Source of the DNA: Bradyrhizobium sp. BRP22
Lineage (GTDB): Bacteria; Pseudomonadota; Alphaproteobacteria; Rhizobiales; Xanthobacteraceae
Assembly (NCBI RefSeq): GCF_020194175.1
Contig: NZ_JADYVX010000009.1
Location: 1-64,000, forward strand
DNA: 64,000 nt
Direction of reading: 5' to 3'
The position numbers were made by a program, and so were the translations under genes. The notes beneath the pieces are model-generated. The model was not told the DNA's origin. It saw only the letters and a list, made by a program, of their open reading frames with translations, and ran no database searches. Shown piece after piece: positions 52,990 through 62,804 of the stretch. Position 1 is the stretch's first letter. Each line of letters begins with the position of its first letter.

Positions 52990-54207
52990 TCAGGCACGAA
53001 GCACGCTGCGGACGCGCGCGATCCATCCCGGTCGAATCCGATCGACCCGATGGGTGATATTGCGACGAAGAAAATGCATCCTGCGCCGTACGTTCCATCT
53101 TATGTCGCTGCTCGACGTCAGGGCCCGGCGAAAGTGCGCCATCCGCAGCGAGTGCTGGTCGGCTGCGATCTTGCCCGGATCGGAATAGAACTGCGATATC
53201 TTCTCCTTGCCCATGCCGTCGGTTTCGAGCCAGCGCGGCACATACTCCGTGCAAAGGCGCTCAACATCCACCAGAAGACGGCTTACTCCGGTGCCGGCTG
53301 CAGGACAGTTGGTTTGAAAAGCATCACCAATCAGCACGACGCCCGGCTGCAGATGTCCTTCGGCGGCAGACAGGTCCATCACCCAATTCTGCACCGGACC
53401 GATAACGTTGAAATCTCCGAGATAAGATTGCAATCCCGGCATGAGGCGGAGCAGCGTCGATTTCGTTTCGCGTCTTAGCTCGCGCATGATCGGATCCGTC
53501 GGATCGCGAAACATGAACAGATTTGCCCGCATACCGGCCCGTACGGGAAACAGACTGAGATAGTCGACGCCGTCGGCGGCCCGTTCGCCATAGCAGGTGA
53601 GCGCCTCGAATCCGAACGGCGAATTGTCTGGACGTGCAATCGTGAAGCCGAACGAAACCGAATGGCGTTCGGCGAGAATGCGCCGCGTGATTCCGAGACT
53701 GTGCCCAAGAGCTCCGGCCATACCCGTCGCCAGGACGACGAGCCGCGCAGTGACGCGCTTCCCGGAGGCCAAACGGAGATGTTGAACGTCATCGCTGCAG
53801 CTTACGGCTGTAACCTGGTCGACGATGAAGCCGGAATGCATCGACATCAGGCGTCGCGCCATGGCAACGAGATCGGCATAGGGAAGGCCATAGGTCTGTC
53901 CGGCGCTGACGTCGACCACCCGACCTTCCCTGATGTTGATCACGCGGTCATACGCACACGCGACGGTCTCGAGTTCGCGAATGAAACCCAGCCTGCATAG
54001 GATATCGACTTGTCGTCCGGCGATCTTTTCGACGCGGAATTCTTCCGGATAAACCGCGCGCTTATCGATCAGGACAACCTGGTGTCCCGCCCTGGCGAGA
54101 ACAGCCGCCGCGAGCGATCCCGCCAGCCCGCCGCCGACGATCGCGACGTCAGTGGTGATGGATTCGTCTTCCGCGATCGGTCGTATCACCTTCTCACTCA
54201 CCATCAT
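52990..54207 (-). CDS. FAD-dependent monooxygenase-like oxidoreductase
   Basis: 405 aa from the ATG at 54207, which has GGGGA 7 bases upstream; the open frame extends 50 codons further. N-terminal Rossmann motif G25-G-G-L-A-G30 in VAIVGGGLAGSLAAAVLARAGHQVVLIDKR, and the second FAD motif GVVLIGDAFQTNCPAAGTGVSRLL, with a His-poor C-terminal tail. It resembles class A hydroxylases / geranylgeranyl reductase-like proteins. Within this locus it could modify a lipid or sugar; this is inference. Confidence 0.83.
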   Translation of the reverse strand: MMVSEKVIRPIAEDESITTDVAIVGGGLAGSLAAAVLARAGHQVVLIDKRAVYPEEFRVEKIAGRQVDILCRLGFIRELETVACAYDRVINIREGRVVDVSAGQTYGLPYADLVAMARRLMSMHSGFIVDQVTAVSCSDDVQHLRLASGKRVTARLVVLATGMAGALGHSLGITRRILAERHSVSFGFTIARPDNSPFGFEALTCYGERAADGVDYLSLFPVRAGMRANLFMFRDPTDPIMRELRRETKSTLLRLMPGLQSYLGDFNVIGPVQNWVMDLSAAEGHLQPGVVLIGDAFQTNCPAAGTGVSRLLVDVERLCTEYVPRWLETDGMGKEKISQFYSDPGKIAADQHSLRMAHFRRALTSSSDIRWNVRRRMHFLRRNITHRVDRIRPGWIARVRSVLRA

Positions 54208-54708
54208 GCTGTCGTCCCCGACGATTGATGGCGGCGGAACTGCAATTTCCTCGCCTGATATTCGCTTCGCCGAGTCGGCACGATCATTTTTGAGCATCGC
54301 GGTTAACGCCGGCATATCGGCACGATCAGGGTATGTCCCGGCACGCGCTTTGCTCAACGAGTATCGTGAAATCTATTCCCGATTGCTCAGTGAAAGGGCG
54401 GACCATTGTTTACCGTCAGGTCGGGAGGCCATTTTCGCGCAAACGGACAGTGGTTGCGCGGATTTGGCTTCCGTAATCATCGTTGTGCCGTCGCACCGGC
54501 AATTCCGGGAGTTTATCGTCTGCCCTGTCCGGAAACAGACGGGACAGCGGCGTTCCAGAATGAAGCAGGCTTGCCCCGGAGCACTGCCGCGCGCCGAGAA
54601 CCAAATCTTAGGCGCCGGCTATTAACACTCGCGGCTTGCACGCATGTTAGGTTTTGGACCGGCTATCAGCTACGAGCATCTTGAAAGGATAGATGCCCTG
54701 TACTTCGC
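54208..54708. other. Intergenic region between FAD gene and flippase
   Basis: 501 bases. GGTTAA at 54301-54306 is near the FAD gene start. A short plus-strand frame around 54406-54684 does not resemble a known protein and has no ribosome site. No repeat of the families seen elsewhere. Confidence 0.5.
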
Positions 54709-56055
54709 ATGATCGATTCCATTCTCCAGTTGATGCGACGCGACGTGACGCGCGGTGTTGCCGGGACCATTCTTCTCAAGGTCGGCAGCGGCGGCCTTGC
54801 GTTCGCGCTCTTTTCGCTCGCAGCACGGGCCATGTCGCCGGATGCCTTTGGCGCTTTCGCGATGTGGCTGTCTGTCGCCCAGATCGCATCGGTCGTGGGG
54901 CTGGTCGGCCAGGAGCTGCTCCTGGTTCGATTCCTGAATGAGTACCAGGTGCGGGAACAGGCCGATCTCACCAAGGGTGTGCTGCTATCGAGCTTGAAGA
55001 TCTCCTCCATTGGAATGCTGATCGTCATTATTGCGATCGCAGCAGGCGCGAGCGTGCGCGGCGATACGTGGCTGCTGATCCTTGCGGTCTCCGCCTTTAC
55101 GGCCGTGAATGCAGGGCTCATGCTCGGCAGTCAGATTGCACGATCCCTGATCAGCATTCTGATGGGCGAAGGCAATCGGGAATTTTTTTGGCGGATTGCC
55201 GTCGTGTTGTTCTTGGTTGCGGCATTGTTCGGCCATGGACGACTCGATCCCGCACAGTTGCTCGCCGTGATGGCGATCGCGATGGCCATTGGGCTCGCGA
55301 TTCAAGTCGTTACGATCGCACGGGCTCTGCCGAATTTGCGCAACGTGCCGGCGGGCTCGGAGAGCTCCCGCTGGAGATCAAGCGCGCTTCACTTCTGGGT
55401 TTCTTCCATTCTTGAGGCGGCCAATCAGTACTTCGACGTGATCCTGGTTTACTGGATGCTGGATCCGGCCACGGCCGGCGTCTATTTTGCCGCCTCGCGC
55501 CTGGCGAACATCTTCGCCATGCTCTCGGCCGCCCTTTACAGTTTCGGCGCCCGCCGTCTGCCGTCGCTGTATTTCAGTAAAAATCACCGGGAGTTCGGCC
55601 ACACGCTGCAGCTCATGGCGGAGGTGACCGCGCTTTGCGTTATCGCCGGGCTCGCCGTTGTCTGGATCGGCGCGCCTCATCTCCTCGGCCTGTTCGGACC
55701 TCATTTCGCCGCCCAGCAATGGGTGCTGATCGTGCTTGCGCTCGGCACTGCCTTTCAGGCTGCCGGCGGTCCATCCGCCGCCATCCTGCAGGTGACGGGC
55801 CATGAGCGTGACTATGTTCCCGTCGTCGCCGGGAATGTCGTACTGCGCCTTGTCGGGTTTCTCGTCCTCATTCCCTGGCTCGGCGTACTCGGCGCCGCCA
55901 TTTCGGCCACTGTTTCACTGGCGCTCGCCACCATCGCCCTCAACGTGCTGTGCCGTCGCCGAACCGGCGTTGATCCTTCGATCCTTGCGCTTTCGCGCTT
56001 CTTGTCCTCGAAAGCAGAACCCTATGCGGTCCGCGTCGCGGACTCTAAGGACTAA
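54709..56055 (+). CDS. Wzx-type polysaccharide flippase
   Basis: 448 aa with about 12 hydrophobic helices. It starts MIDSILQLMRRDVTRGVAGTILLKVGSGGLAFALFSLAARAMSPDAFGAFA, the MATE/PST-type beginning of O-antigen flippases, and has GVYFAASRLANIFAMLSAALYSF mid-way. It moves lipid-linked repeat units across the inner membrane. It faces the Wzz/BY-kinase gene, with 7 bases between stops. Confidence 0.9.
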   Translation: MIDSILQLMRRDVTRGVAGTILLKVGSGGLAFALFSLAARAMSPDAFGAFAMWLSVAQIASVVGLVGQELLLVRFLNEYQVREQADLTKGVLLSSLKISSIGMLIVIIAIAAGASVRGDTWLLILAVSAFTAVNAGLMLGSQIARSLISILMGEGNREFFWRIAVVLFLVAALFGHGRLDPAQLLAVMAIAMAIGLAIQVVTIARALPNLRNVPAGSESSRWRSSALHFWVSSILEAANQYFDVILVYWMLDPATAGVYFAASRLANIFAMLSAALYSFGARRLPSLYFSKNHREFGHTLQLMAEVTALCVIAGLAVVWIGAPHLLGLFGPHFAAQQWVLIVLALGTAFQAAGGPSAAILQVTGHERDYVPVVAGNVVLRLVGFLVLIPWLGVLGAAISATVSLALATIALNVLCRRRTGVDPSILALSRFLSSKAEPYAVRVADSKD

Positions 56056-56062
56056 TGGCCGT

Positions 56063-58180
56063 TCAACTCGCCAGCCCCAACGTCTCGCGCTGAGATTGCG
56101 CAATGACGGAACCGATGGACACGCGATTGACGACGAGTCCCGTCGGCACCGCGCCGAACTTCGACAGGCCGGCCGTTGCCCGTTGAATTGCCGCCGGGGC
56201 GGAAGCTCCGTCGCGAACCACGACAATGATCAGATCGGCATGGGGTGCCAGCGTTCCCGCGTCGGGCTGCGCAGCGAGGGATGATGCATCGACGACGATC
56301 ATGTCGAACTCTTTGCGAATGTCGTCGGCAGGGAGCGGGCCTGTCTGTGTGCCGGCACTCAAGAGGACATTGACCGAGCGAAGGTCTGTCCTGGTGATGC
56401 CTCGCTCTTGCCGGTCGGCTGCGGCGGCCCTTGCAGCGGGGAGATCCGATTGCAGCTCGATCAGAACGCTGAGCATCCCCTTGTTCAGGGCGGATCGATT
56501 CAGCGATCGTGCAACGGTGCTGCCGCCTGCGCCATTCTCGATCGACATCACGAGGACTACCTTGCCGCCGGACCCCGGCAGCTCGTCGATTTTCTCGATC
56601 AGCGAGCGCAGGTAGGCACTCAGGTCAAGTTCGGCAGTTGCCACGATCGGCTTTTGCCAGACACTTCTGGTGGATTCCTGTGCCGGAAGGTCGGGAATGC
56701 GGACCCAGACCGGCAGCTTCGGCGGCAATTCGGGCTGGGGCGGCAGTTTGGGCTGGAGCGAAGGTGAATTCGCCCGGCGCACCTTCGGGGCGGGCCTGTC
56801 CAGAACGGTCTTGATGTCCGGTACGGCCACCACCGCCGTCGATATCAGCATCGAGGCAACGGCAAGCGCGGCCAGCAGCAGCAAAAGCGGCGGCCGGGTG
56901 GGACGAAGCGGCGGAATGGCAAGCGAAGCGATCTTGGTCTGCGAGCTCTGCAGCAGGCGCTGCTCATTGGTGGTCTTGAACCGCGACAGAAACTGCTCGT
57001 AGATATTCCGGTTGGCCTCCGCGTCGCGCTGCAGCTCCTGCAGCCTGACGAGTGCCTGACCGTCGATCAGTATCTGCGATTCGGCCGCCTTCAACTGATC
57101 TTCCAGTGATTTCTGCTGCTCGCGTTGGGCTTCATATTCGGACTTTGCGGTTTCGATGTTCTTCTTCCGCTCGATCTCAATCTGCCTGTTGAGATCGTTG
57201 AGCTGGCTGTAAGAGATCACGAGATCAGGATGGCGATCGCCGAACACCGCACGTTTCTGCGCGATCTGGTCATTGAGCGCCGACCGCTGAGCGCGCAGGG
57301 CGCTCAGCAGGTCCTGTCTGACCGGCCCATCGACATTGGCCTTGAGGTCGCGTTGCGCCTGCTCGTAGCGGGCCCTTGCTTCTTCGGTACGCGCGCGAGC
57401 AGCAGAGACCTGCTGCGTCAGATCGGTAACGCGCAATTGCTGGGTCGTGGCATCCTTGCCGGCATTGACGATCCTGTGCTCGAGCTTGAACGCGGCCACG
57501 GCATCCTCTGATGCTCGCAACCGGTCGTTCAATGTCTTGAGCCTGCTGCTGAGCCAGTCGGCCGCCTCGTCGGTCGCCACGGTGCGGGCGCGGCCCTGGT
57601 TGGCGACGAACGCCTCAGCCACGGCGTTAGCGTAATAAGCGGCTCGATCCGGGCGGTTCGAAGTGAACCTGAAACCGATCACGTAAGTCAGCCCGCGGCG
57701 GGAAATATCGAGCCGGTTGCGGAATCGTTCGAGCAGGCGCGTGGTGTCGGTTTGACCGCCGGCGATATCTTCGTCGTCTCGAACCTTGAGCTGCTCGATG
57801 AGCGGTCGGAGAAAGCCGTCGGACTTGGCGATTTCAACCAGGCTCTGAAGCGCGGCGGCATCCTGGCCGATACCCGGCAGCACGTCCTGATCGGTGGTCA
57901 CGCGCTGCTCTCGCGGATCGACAACAACCAGTGCGGTTGCTGCATACCGAACCGGAATCAACAGCAAGGCGATGACACCAATCGTGAAGATGACCAGCGC
58001 GAGCATCACGATGCGCCGGCCATTTTCCCGCAGAAAGGAAAGCATGCCCGAGATGGTCAGCAATCCCTTAATGCGTTGGGCAGAGGTCGCGCCGGGCGGC
58101 GAACCTGGAGCTTCCCACGACGCCGCGGTGGACTCCGTCGGACCGGAACTTCTCGGGCCTGCGCGGCTACCGAACATCAT
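56063..58180 (-). CDS. Wzz-type chain-length / BY-kinase-like fusion with degenerate P-loop
   Basis: 705 aa from the ATG at 58180 (a TTG 17 codons upstream is less likely). Two membrane helices at about 55-75 and 435-455 flank a periplasmic Wzz/GNVR domain with long coiled coils (about 150-400). The cytoplasmic C-terminal part looks like a BY-kinase but reads N-G-A-G-G553-S-T in place of PGEGKST, so the P-loop Lys is replaced by Gly. No Tyr occurs in the last approximately 165 residues, so no autophosphorylation cluster is present. Probably a co-polymerase without kinase activity. Confidence 0.85.
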   Translation of the reverse strand: MMFGSRAGPRSSGPTESTAASWEAPGSPPGATSAQRIKGLLTISGMLSFLRENGRRIVMLALVIFTIGVIALLLIPVRYAATALVVVDPREQRVTTDQDVLPGIGQDAAALQSLVEIAKSDGFLRPLIEQLKVRDDEDIAGGQTDTTRLLERFRNRLDISRRGLTYVIGFRFTSNRPDRAAYYANAVAEAFVANQGRARTVATDEAADWLSSRLKTLNDRLRASEDAVAAFKLEHRIVNAGKDATTQQLRVTDLTQQVSAARARTEEARARYEQAQRDLKANVDGPVRQDLLSALRAQRSALNDQIAQKRAVFGDRHPDLVISYSQLNDLNRQIEIERKKNIETAKSEYEAQREQQKSLEDQLKAAESQILIDGQALVRLQELQRDAEANRNIYEQFLSRFKTTNEQRLLQSSQTKIASLAIPPLRPTRPPLLLLLAALAVASMLISTAVVAVPDIKTVLDRPAPKVRRANSPSLQPKLPPQPELPPKLPVWVRIPDLPAQESTRSVWQKPIVATAELDLSAYLRSLIEKIDELPGSGGKVVLVMSIENGAGGSTVARSLNRSALNKGMLSVLIELQSDLPAARAAAADRQERGITRTDLRSVNVLLSAGTQTGPLPADDIRKEFDMIVVDASSLAAQPDAGTLAPHADLIIVVVRDGASAPAAIQRATAGLSKFGAVPTGLVVNRVSIGSVIAQSQRETLGLAS

Positions 58181-58471
58181 GGGTTTTGACTCGAATTCAA
58201 CTGGCAGACACGGTTCAGTGGCCTGCCCCAACGTAAATATCTATGGTTAATCCGCGGTTACCCCCTGTCGGCGACGCCATGACCAATTAGTTAACGAACT
58301 GGCTCTATCTTCCCGCGATGCAACGACGTCTCTTCCGCAGCGATGTGGTCAAACAGGGGTGTGCTGCATTAACCCCGTTACGCGCCGGCCGGTGTACGAT
58401 CTAGCACCGCGTGATAGGCACGATTGCGAAAATGGGGGAAACGTCCCAGTCCCTCAACGGGTGAGGAATCC

Positions 58472-59659
58472 GTGCTCCGTTACCAGCCAAGCACAGAATT
58501 GCGCGAGGCACCGATACGATCGTCGACAGCGTCACGTGATCGGTCAAACAGCATAAAGCCGAAACGACGTATCGTTCTGGTGCAGACCCAGGCGGAGAAT
58601 GCCGGTGCTCAGGAGATCACAAGGCTGCTCGGTGCCGGCCTGACCGCGCGCGGCTATGAGGTCTTCAATCTATTCTTCTTCCGCAAATCAGATTCCTTCG
58701 ACGAGCCGCCGAACACGTTCTATTGCGCTGAGAACCGGCCAGGAAATCCGGTAGCGCTGCTGCGGATGCTGTGGAAGCTCGGCGGCCATCTCAGGGTCAT
58801 CAGACCCGACGTTGTCCTCACATTCCAGCATTTTGGCAATGTCATCGGCGGAGCGGTATCGCGCGTCGTCAGTCGCGCTCCGGTGATTGCCAACCAGGTT
58901 TCCTCGGCGATGTCGATGAACTGGCCGGTCCGCATCGCCGATATCATCATGGGCAGCGTTGGCTTCTTCAAATGCATAACGCTCAACTCGCTGGAGATGG
59001 AGCGCGAGTATGCGCGGTATCCGGCTCCTTACCGATCGCGCATGAAGCATGTCCCACATGGTTTCGACGACAAATCGCTCGATCTGCCAAAGGATATTGC
59101 GCGGCAGCGGTTCGAACTGCCTTCGGATCGCGTGCTGCTCGGTTGTGCTGCAAGATTGCACCCTCACAAGCGGCTCGATGCGGCGATACGTCTCTTGCCC
59201 GGTGAACCGTCCTGGCATCTTGCGCTGGCCGGGCAAGGCGCGGACGAGGCACGGTTAAGACTGTTGGCCGATGAGCTGAAAGTATCCGACAGGGTGCATT
59301 TTGTCGGCGAGATTCCGCCGCGACGGATGGCGGACTTTCTCGCTTGCCTCGACGTGTTCGTGTTCCCCTCGCAAGCCGAAACTTTCGGTCTGGCCGCGGT
59401 TGAGGCCGCGAACGCTGGCGTTCCGTCCGTCGTGAACGATCTCCCCGTTCTGCGCGAGGTGTTGTCGTTCGAAGGCAAGCCTACGGCGCTCTTTGTCGAT
59501 GCCGCGGACGATGGGAAACTATCGGCCGCCGTTTCCACAATCTTAACAAACAGAACGTTGAGCGACGAGCTGCGGCAAAACGCTCGAGGCCTGAGATCGC
59601 GCTATTCGGTAGACACGATGGTGGAGGAATACGTCCAAATTCTTAGCCAGACTGTTTGA
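58472..59659 (+). CDS. GT4-family glycosyltransferase
   Basis: 395 aa from the GTG at 58472, which has GAGGA 5 bases upstream; a TTG at 58424 gives 16 more residues. GT-B fold: AQEITRLLGAGLTARGYEV, FQHFGNVIGGAV, GCAARLHPHKRLDAAIRLL, the E-x7-E region VFPSQAETFGLAAVEAANAGVPSVV, and VVNDLPVLREVL. It transfers sugar from a nucleotide donor; donor and linkage are not predictable. It lies 30 bases before the next gene on the same strand. Confidence 0.9.
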   Translation: MLRYQPSTELREAPIRSSTASRDRSNSIKPKRRIVLVQTQAENAGAQEITRLLGAGLTARGYEVFNLFFFRKSDSFDEPPNTFYCAENRPGNPVALLRMLWKLGGHLRVIRPDVVLTFQHFGNVIGGAVSRVVSRAPVIANQVSSAMSMNWPVRIADIIMGSVGFFKCITLNSLEMEREYARYPAPYRSRMKHVPHGFDDKSLDLPKDIARQRFELPSDRVLLGCAARLHPHKRLDAAIRLLPGEPSWHLALAGQGADEARLRLLADELKVSDRVHFVGEIPPRRMADFLACLDVFVFPSQAETFGLAAVEAANAGVPSVVNDLPVLREVLSFEGKPTALFVDAADDGKLSAAVSTILTNRTLSDELRQNARGLRSRYSVDTMVEEYVQILSQTV

Positions 59660-59689
59660 TCAGACGCGCAGTGGGCAGGTGGGCCGGTC

Positions 59690-61273
59690 ATGATGATCGA
59701 ATTTCGGTGCGAACGCGAGCGTGCACGGCAGTGGATGTGCCGCGAAACGCTCTCCGTCAACGGCCGGGACGTTCCGGTTCAAGTCGCGTGGACAACAACT
59801 GCGGAATCGCGGCCTGCCGGCCTGGAGGCGCTCTTCGAACTTGAACGGATGGTATTGCGCAAGGGCAGGCGCGGTGGGGCCGACCAACTGAAAATCATCC
59901 CGGAACGGTCCCAGGCCCATACCGGCAACGCCGACGTGATCGTCGATTTCACACACGCCGCACGGGATCCGGACTGCTCCGCCCGACTATATCTTCGCCC
60001 GCTGTTTAATGGGGTGCCAGGGGAAAACGCCGCGCTGGCGGCCATCCTCGCGGGTGACTTGCCGGTTATCGAAATCGTCAATGAGCTTGACGGCACGGTT
60101 CTCGATCGCGGGCATCCGTCCGGAGAAATTGCAGTCGGCTTGAGCGGCGCGCTCGAAACAGTCATGGCGCGAACCCTGACCATGCTGGCGGCAATCCTGT
60201 CGGGAGCGCCAAGACTGGTTCCGGAGCTGGCTTATTCAGCCGGCGCGCGCACTTCACAATCGGCGGCCACGTATGTTGTGCGCGGCTTGGCCCTGTCGAT
60301 CGCGAAGGAAATATATCGGCTTTGCTGTTACGCGCCGCATTGGCACATCGGATGGCGCTACAGCGATCATGCCGATGTGTGGCAGACCAGAAATCTATCC
60401 GGGCCGGACTGGAAAGTGCTCGGGGATCCCGGACATCGCTTCTACGCCGATCCCTTTCCGGTCAAATGGAAGGGAAGAACATTCGTCTTCTTTGAAGATC
60501 TCGATCACAGGGTCGGCAAGGGTATCATTTCCGCGGTCGAGTTCGACCACACGGGACCGGTCGAAAACGTCGTGCCCGTCCTGGAAGAGCCCTGGCATCT
60601 GTCTTACCCGTTTCTCATTGAGGACAATGGTGAACTGTGGATGATCCCGGAAAGCTCGGAGCATCGGGACGTCGCTGTCTACAAATGCGTTCGGTTTCCG
60701 GACAAATGGGAGCGTCACTGCACGCTGCTTTCAGGACTTGAACTGGCCGACGTCACCATCACGCGGCATAACGGCATGTACTATCTGTTCGGAGCCTGGC
60801 GCGACGGGACCGGAGGCTATTCCGACACCCTGGCGATCTATTATGCCGAGCAGTTCTTTGGTCCCTGGCGGCCACATGCAAGCAATCCGGTCCTGATGGA
60901 TCGCGCAAGTGCGCGGCCGGCCGGCAACTTTGTGACCATCAATGGGGGCCTGTGGCGGCCGGTGCAGGATTGCTCCAACGGCTATGGCGCAGCGCTCGGT
61001 CTTGCGGAAGTTCTCGAACTGTCGCCGACCACGTTCAAGCAGGTCGTTCGGCACTCGCTTCAGCCAGGGCCTGCATGGCCCGGCAGGAAGTTGCACACGC
61101 TGAACCGCTGCGGCGAACTCGAGGTGATCGACGGATCGCGGGTGCAGCCGAAGACCACGGCGTTCGTGAACGGACCGATATCGGCCGTCTGGCCACTCTC
61201 GGGGAGTGGGGTAGCCCGGCGGAGCGGAGGCCGATCGCGAGGCGTCCCTAACAGCGTTCTGACCGCTGATTAG
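59690..61273 (+). CDS. Two-part sugar-transfer protein: formyltransferase-like N-terminal and GINT1/propeller-like C-terminal
   Basis: 527 aa. The N-terminal part (about 90-170: DVIVDFTHAARDP, LFNGVPGENAALAAILAGDLPVIEIVNELDGTVLDRG) looks like the C-terminal part of a formyl transferase-like or sugar-transfer fold. The C-terminal 300 residues form a five-bladed propeller-like repeat: FYADPFPVKWKGRTFVFFEDLD, YPFLIEDNGELWMIPESSEHRDVAVYK, and HNGMYYLFGAWRDG, as in the N-terminal domain of glucosamine inositolphosphorylceramide transferase-like proteins. The role is probably glycan assembly; catalytic status is unknown. Confidence 0.6.
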   Translation: MMIEFRCERERARQWMCRETLSVNGRDVPVQVAWTTTAESRPAGLEALFELERMVLRKGRRGGADQLKIIPERSQAHTGNADVIVDFTHAARDPDCSARLYLRPLFNGVPGENAALAAILAGDLPVIEIVNELDGTVLDRGHPSGEIAVGLSGALETVMARTLTMLAAILSGAPRLVPELAYSAGARTSQSAATYVVRGLALSIAKEIYRLCCYAPHWHIGWRYSDHADVWQTRNLSGPDWKVLGDPGHRFYADPFPVKWKGRTFVFFEDLDHRVGKGIISAVEFDHTGPVENVVPVLEEPWHLSYPFLIEDNGELWMIPESSEHRDVAVYKCVRFPDKWERHCTLLSGLELADVTITRHNGMYYLFGAWRDGTGGYSDTLAIYYAEQFFGPWRPHASNPVLMDRASARPAGNFVTINGGLWRPVQDCSNGYGAALGLAEVLELSPTTFKQVVRHSLQPGPAWPGRKLHTLNRCGELEVIDGSRVQPKTTAFVNGPISAVWPLSGSGVARRSGGRSRGVPNSVLTAD

Positions 61274-61487
61274 TTTGGCGCTGCTCAACGATGGTCGCCG
61301 AGGGTGCGCGGATATTAGCTACGTTTACGCACGATTGATGGGTCCTGGAAGCTTGTCTGGAGGATTTCGTTGAATAGCGCCTCGGCGGCTGCCGACAGTG
61401 TACGACCGCGCCGGCGTCGCCACGATAGGAATCGCTGACGGATATTGAACGGTGAAGGTCACTCATGATCCATGCCCGGTGACGAGG

Positions 61488-62804
61488 TCAGATGGAGAGG
61501 GTCGTCGTGCTCGCGCCGAAATCGAGCGGCGCATCGAATGGCTTCGACAGCATCGCGAACCGGTTAAGGATGGATCTTGCCTCTTCGCCCTCTGCGAGAC
61601 GTGGGCGGCCCCGCAGATGCCTCCGTTCGCCAAGACCAAGCGAAACAGGATGAATCTCAAGGCCAGACAAGCGGCCGTCCTTGAAGCGGCAGATTGGAAC
61701 GACAGTTTCCCAAAAACGACGGTCGGCAGGAAAGCTCTTGCGATCGCCATCGGTACGCTGCCAGTAGGCCATCCCCGGTGTGAGCTGCGGATCGACGCGA
61801 AAACGTTCGTAGGAATCGGCGGGCAGGCGCGACACCAATTCATTTTGTCCAATGAAATTGCCGAGGCTGTAGAAGATCGGGCTGCCGTTGTATATTTCCA
61901 TGCCTCGCAGCAAATGCGGGCCATGCCCGACCACAAGGCTGGCGCCTTCATCGATCATGCGGCGTGCGAAAATCGGGACGAATTCGGCGGGACTCTCTTC
62001 GTGCTCGCCGTATTCATGGGTATGGATGCTCACCAGCACCACATCGCTGAGCTCGCGAGCCTCGCGCACCCACCGCGCAATACCCTCGACGTCCTCTGAC
62101 TTGGCGTACATGCGGATCGCCGGCCGCTCGGCTGCGCGGAAGCGCAGGTCCTTGAATTCGACCAGCGCAGGATCATCCGGCGGAAAACCGAATCCCAACT
62201 CGATGATCTTGCGCCGCATGCGCTCGAGGCCGAGCTGCTCGGCGATCTCTGCAAGCGAGGAAAGTTGGTGTGGTGTGACCTCGTAGACCGTGCTGTAGCG
62301 CAGCGGGTTGACGCCGGGCCGGCCGGGCATGTCAGGTCGTTGCGCGCTCGCTTCCTGACCTTTGGCGAAAGTAGCTGAGCATGACAGCAGGGCGACTGTT
62401 CCGTTTGGATGCGTATGGTAGACGGGACGACGCGCCTCTTCGAGATTGCGTCCGACGCCGGCGAAACTCAGTCCGCGTTGTTCCAAGGCGTCGATGCCTC
62501 GAAGCAGCCCGGAGACGCCGTAGTCGAGACAGTGGTTGGTCGCCGCCGCGAACAGATCGAAGCCGGCTTCGGTCAGTTCATCCAGCACCCAGGCCGGAGC
62601 GCCGAAATGCGATCCTCCGCTCTCGAGCGCCGGATCACCCTCGAAATCATTCGGGACGACTTCGAGATTCGTGAAGGACACGTCGGCGTTCCGGATGAGA
62701 TCGAACAGTGGACGGACCGTCGTGTCCTGGTGCGTCAGTAGCCGTCGCTGGACGATACTGTCTCCCGTCAGGGCAAGGCGTAGCTCGGATCGATTCGTCA
62801 TCAT
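61488..62804 (-). CDS. CapA-like metallophosphatase
   Basis: 438 aa of the CapA/PgsA family: LALTGDSIVQRRL with metal Asp, FDLFAAATNHCLDYG, LSDVVLVSIHTHEYGEHEES (His), and VVGHGPHLLRGMEIYNGSPIFYSLGNFI. Family members are tied to capsule or poly-gamma-glutamate production and some hydrolyse glycan-linked substrates. No signal peptide or membrane anchor is seen at the annotated start, so its place in the cell is unclear. Confidence 0.87.
   Translation of the reverse strand: MMTNRSELRLALTGDSIVQRRLLTHQDTTVRPLFDLIRNADVSFTNLEVVPNDFEGDPALESGGSHFGAPAWVLDELTEAGFDLFAAATNHCLDYGVSGLLRGIDALEQRGLSFAGVGRNLEEARRPVYHTHPNGTVALLSCSATFAKGQEASAQRPDMPGRPGVNPLRYSTVYEVTPHQLSSLAEIAEQLGLERMRRKIIELGFGFPPDDPALVEFKDLRFRAAERPAIRMYAKSEDVEGIARWVREARELSDVVLVSIHTHEYGEHEESPAEFVPIFARRMIDEGASLVVGHGPHLLRGMEIYNGSPIFYSLGNFIGQNELVSRLPADSYERFRVDPQLTPGMAYWQRTDGDRKSFPADRRFWETVVPICRFKDGRLSGLEIHPVSLGLGERRHLRGRPRLAEGEEARSILNRFAMLSKPFDAPLDFGASTTTLSI

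Noticed and set aside
54406..54684. Small plus-strand frame between the FAD gene and the flippase
   Set aside because: No ribosome site, no recognisable motif, and mixed codon use.
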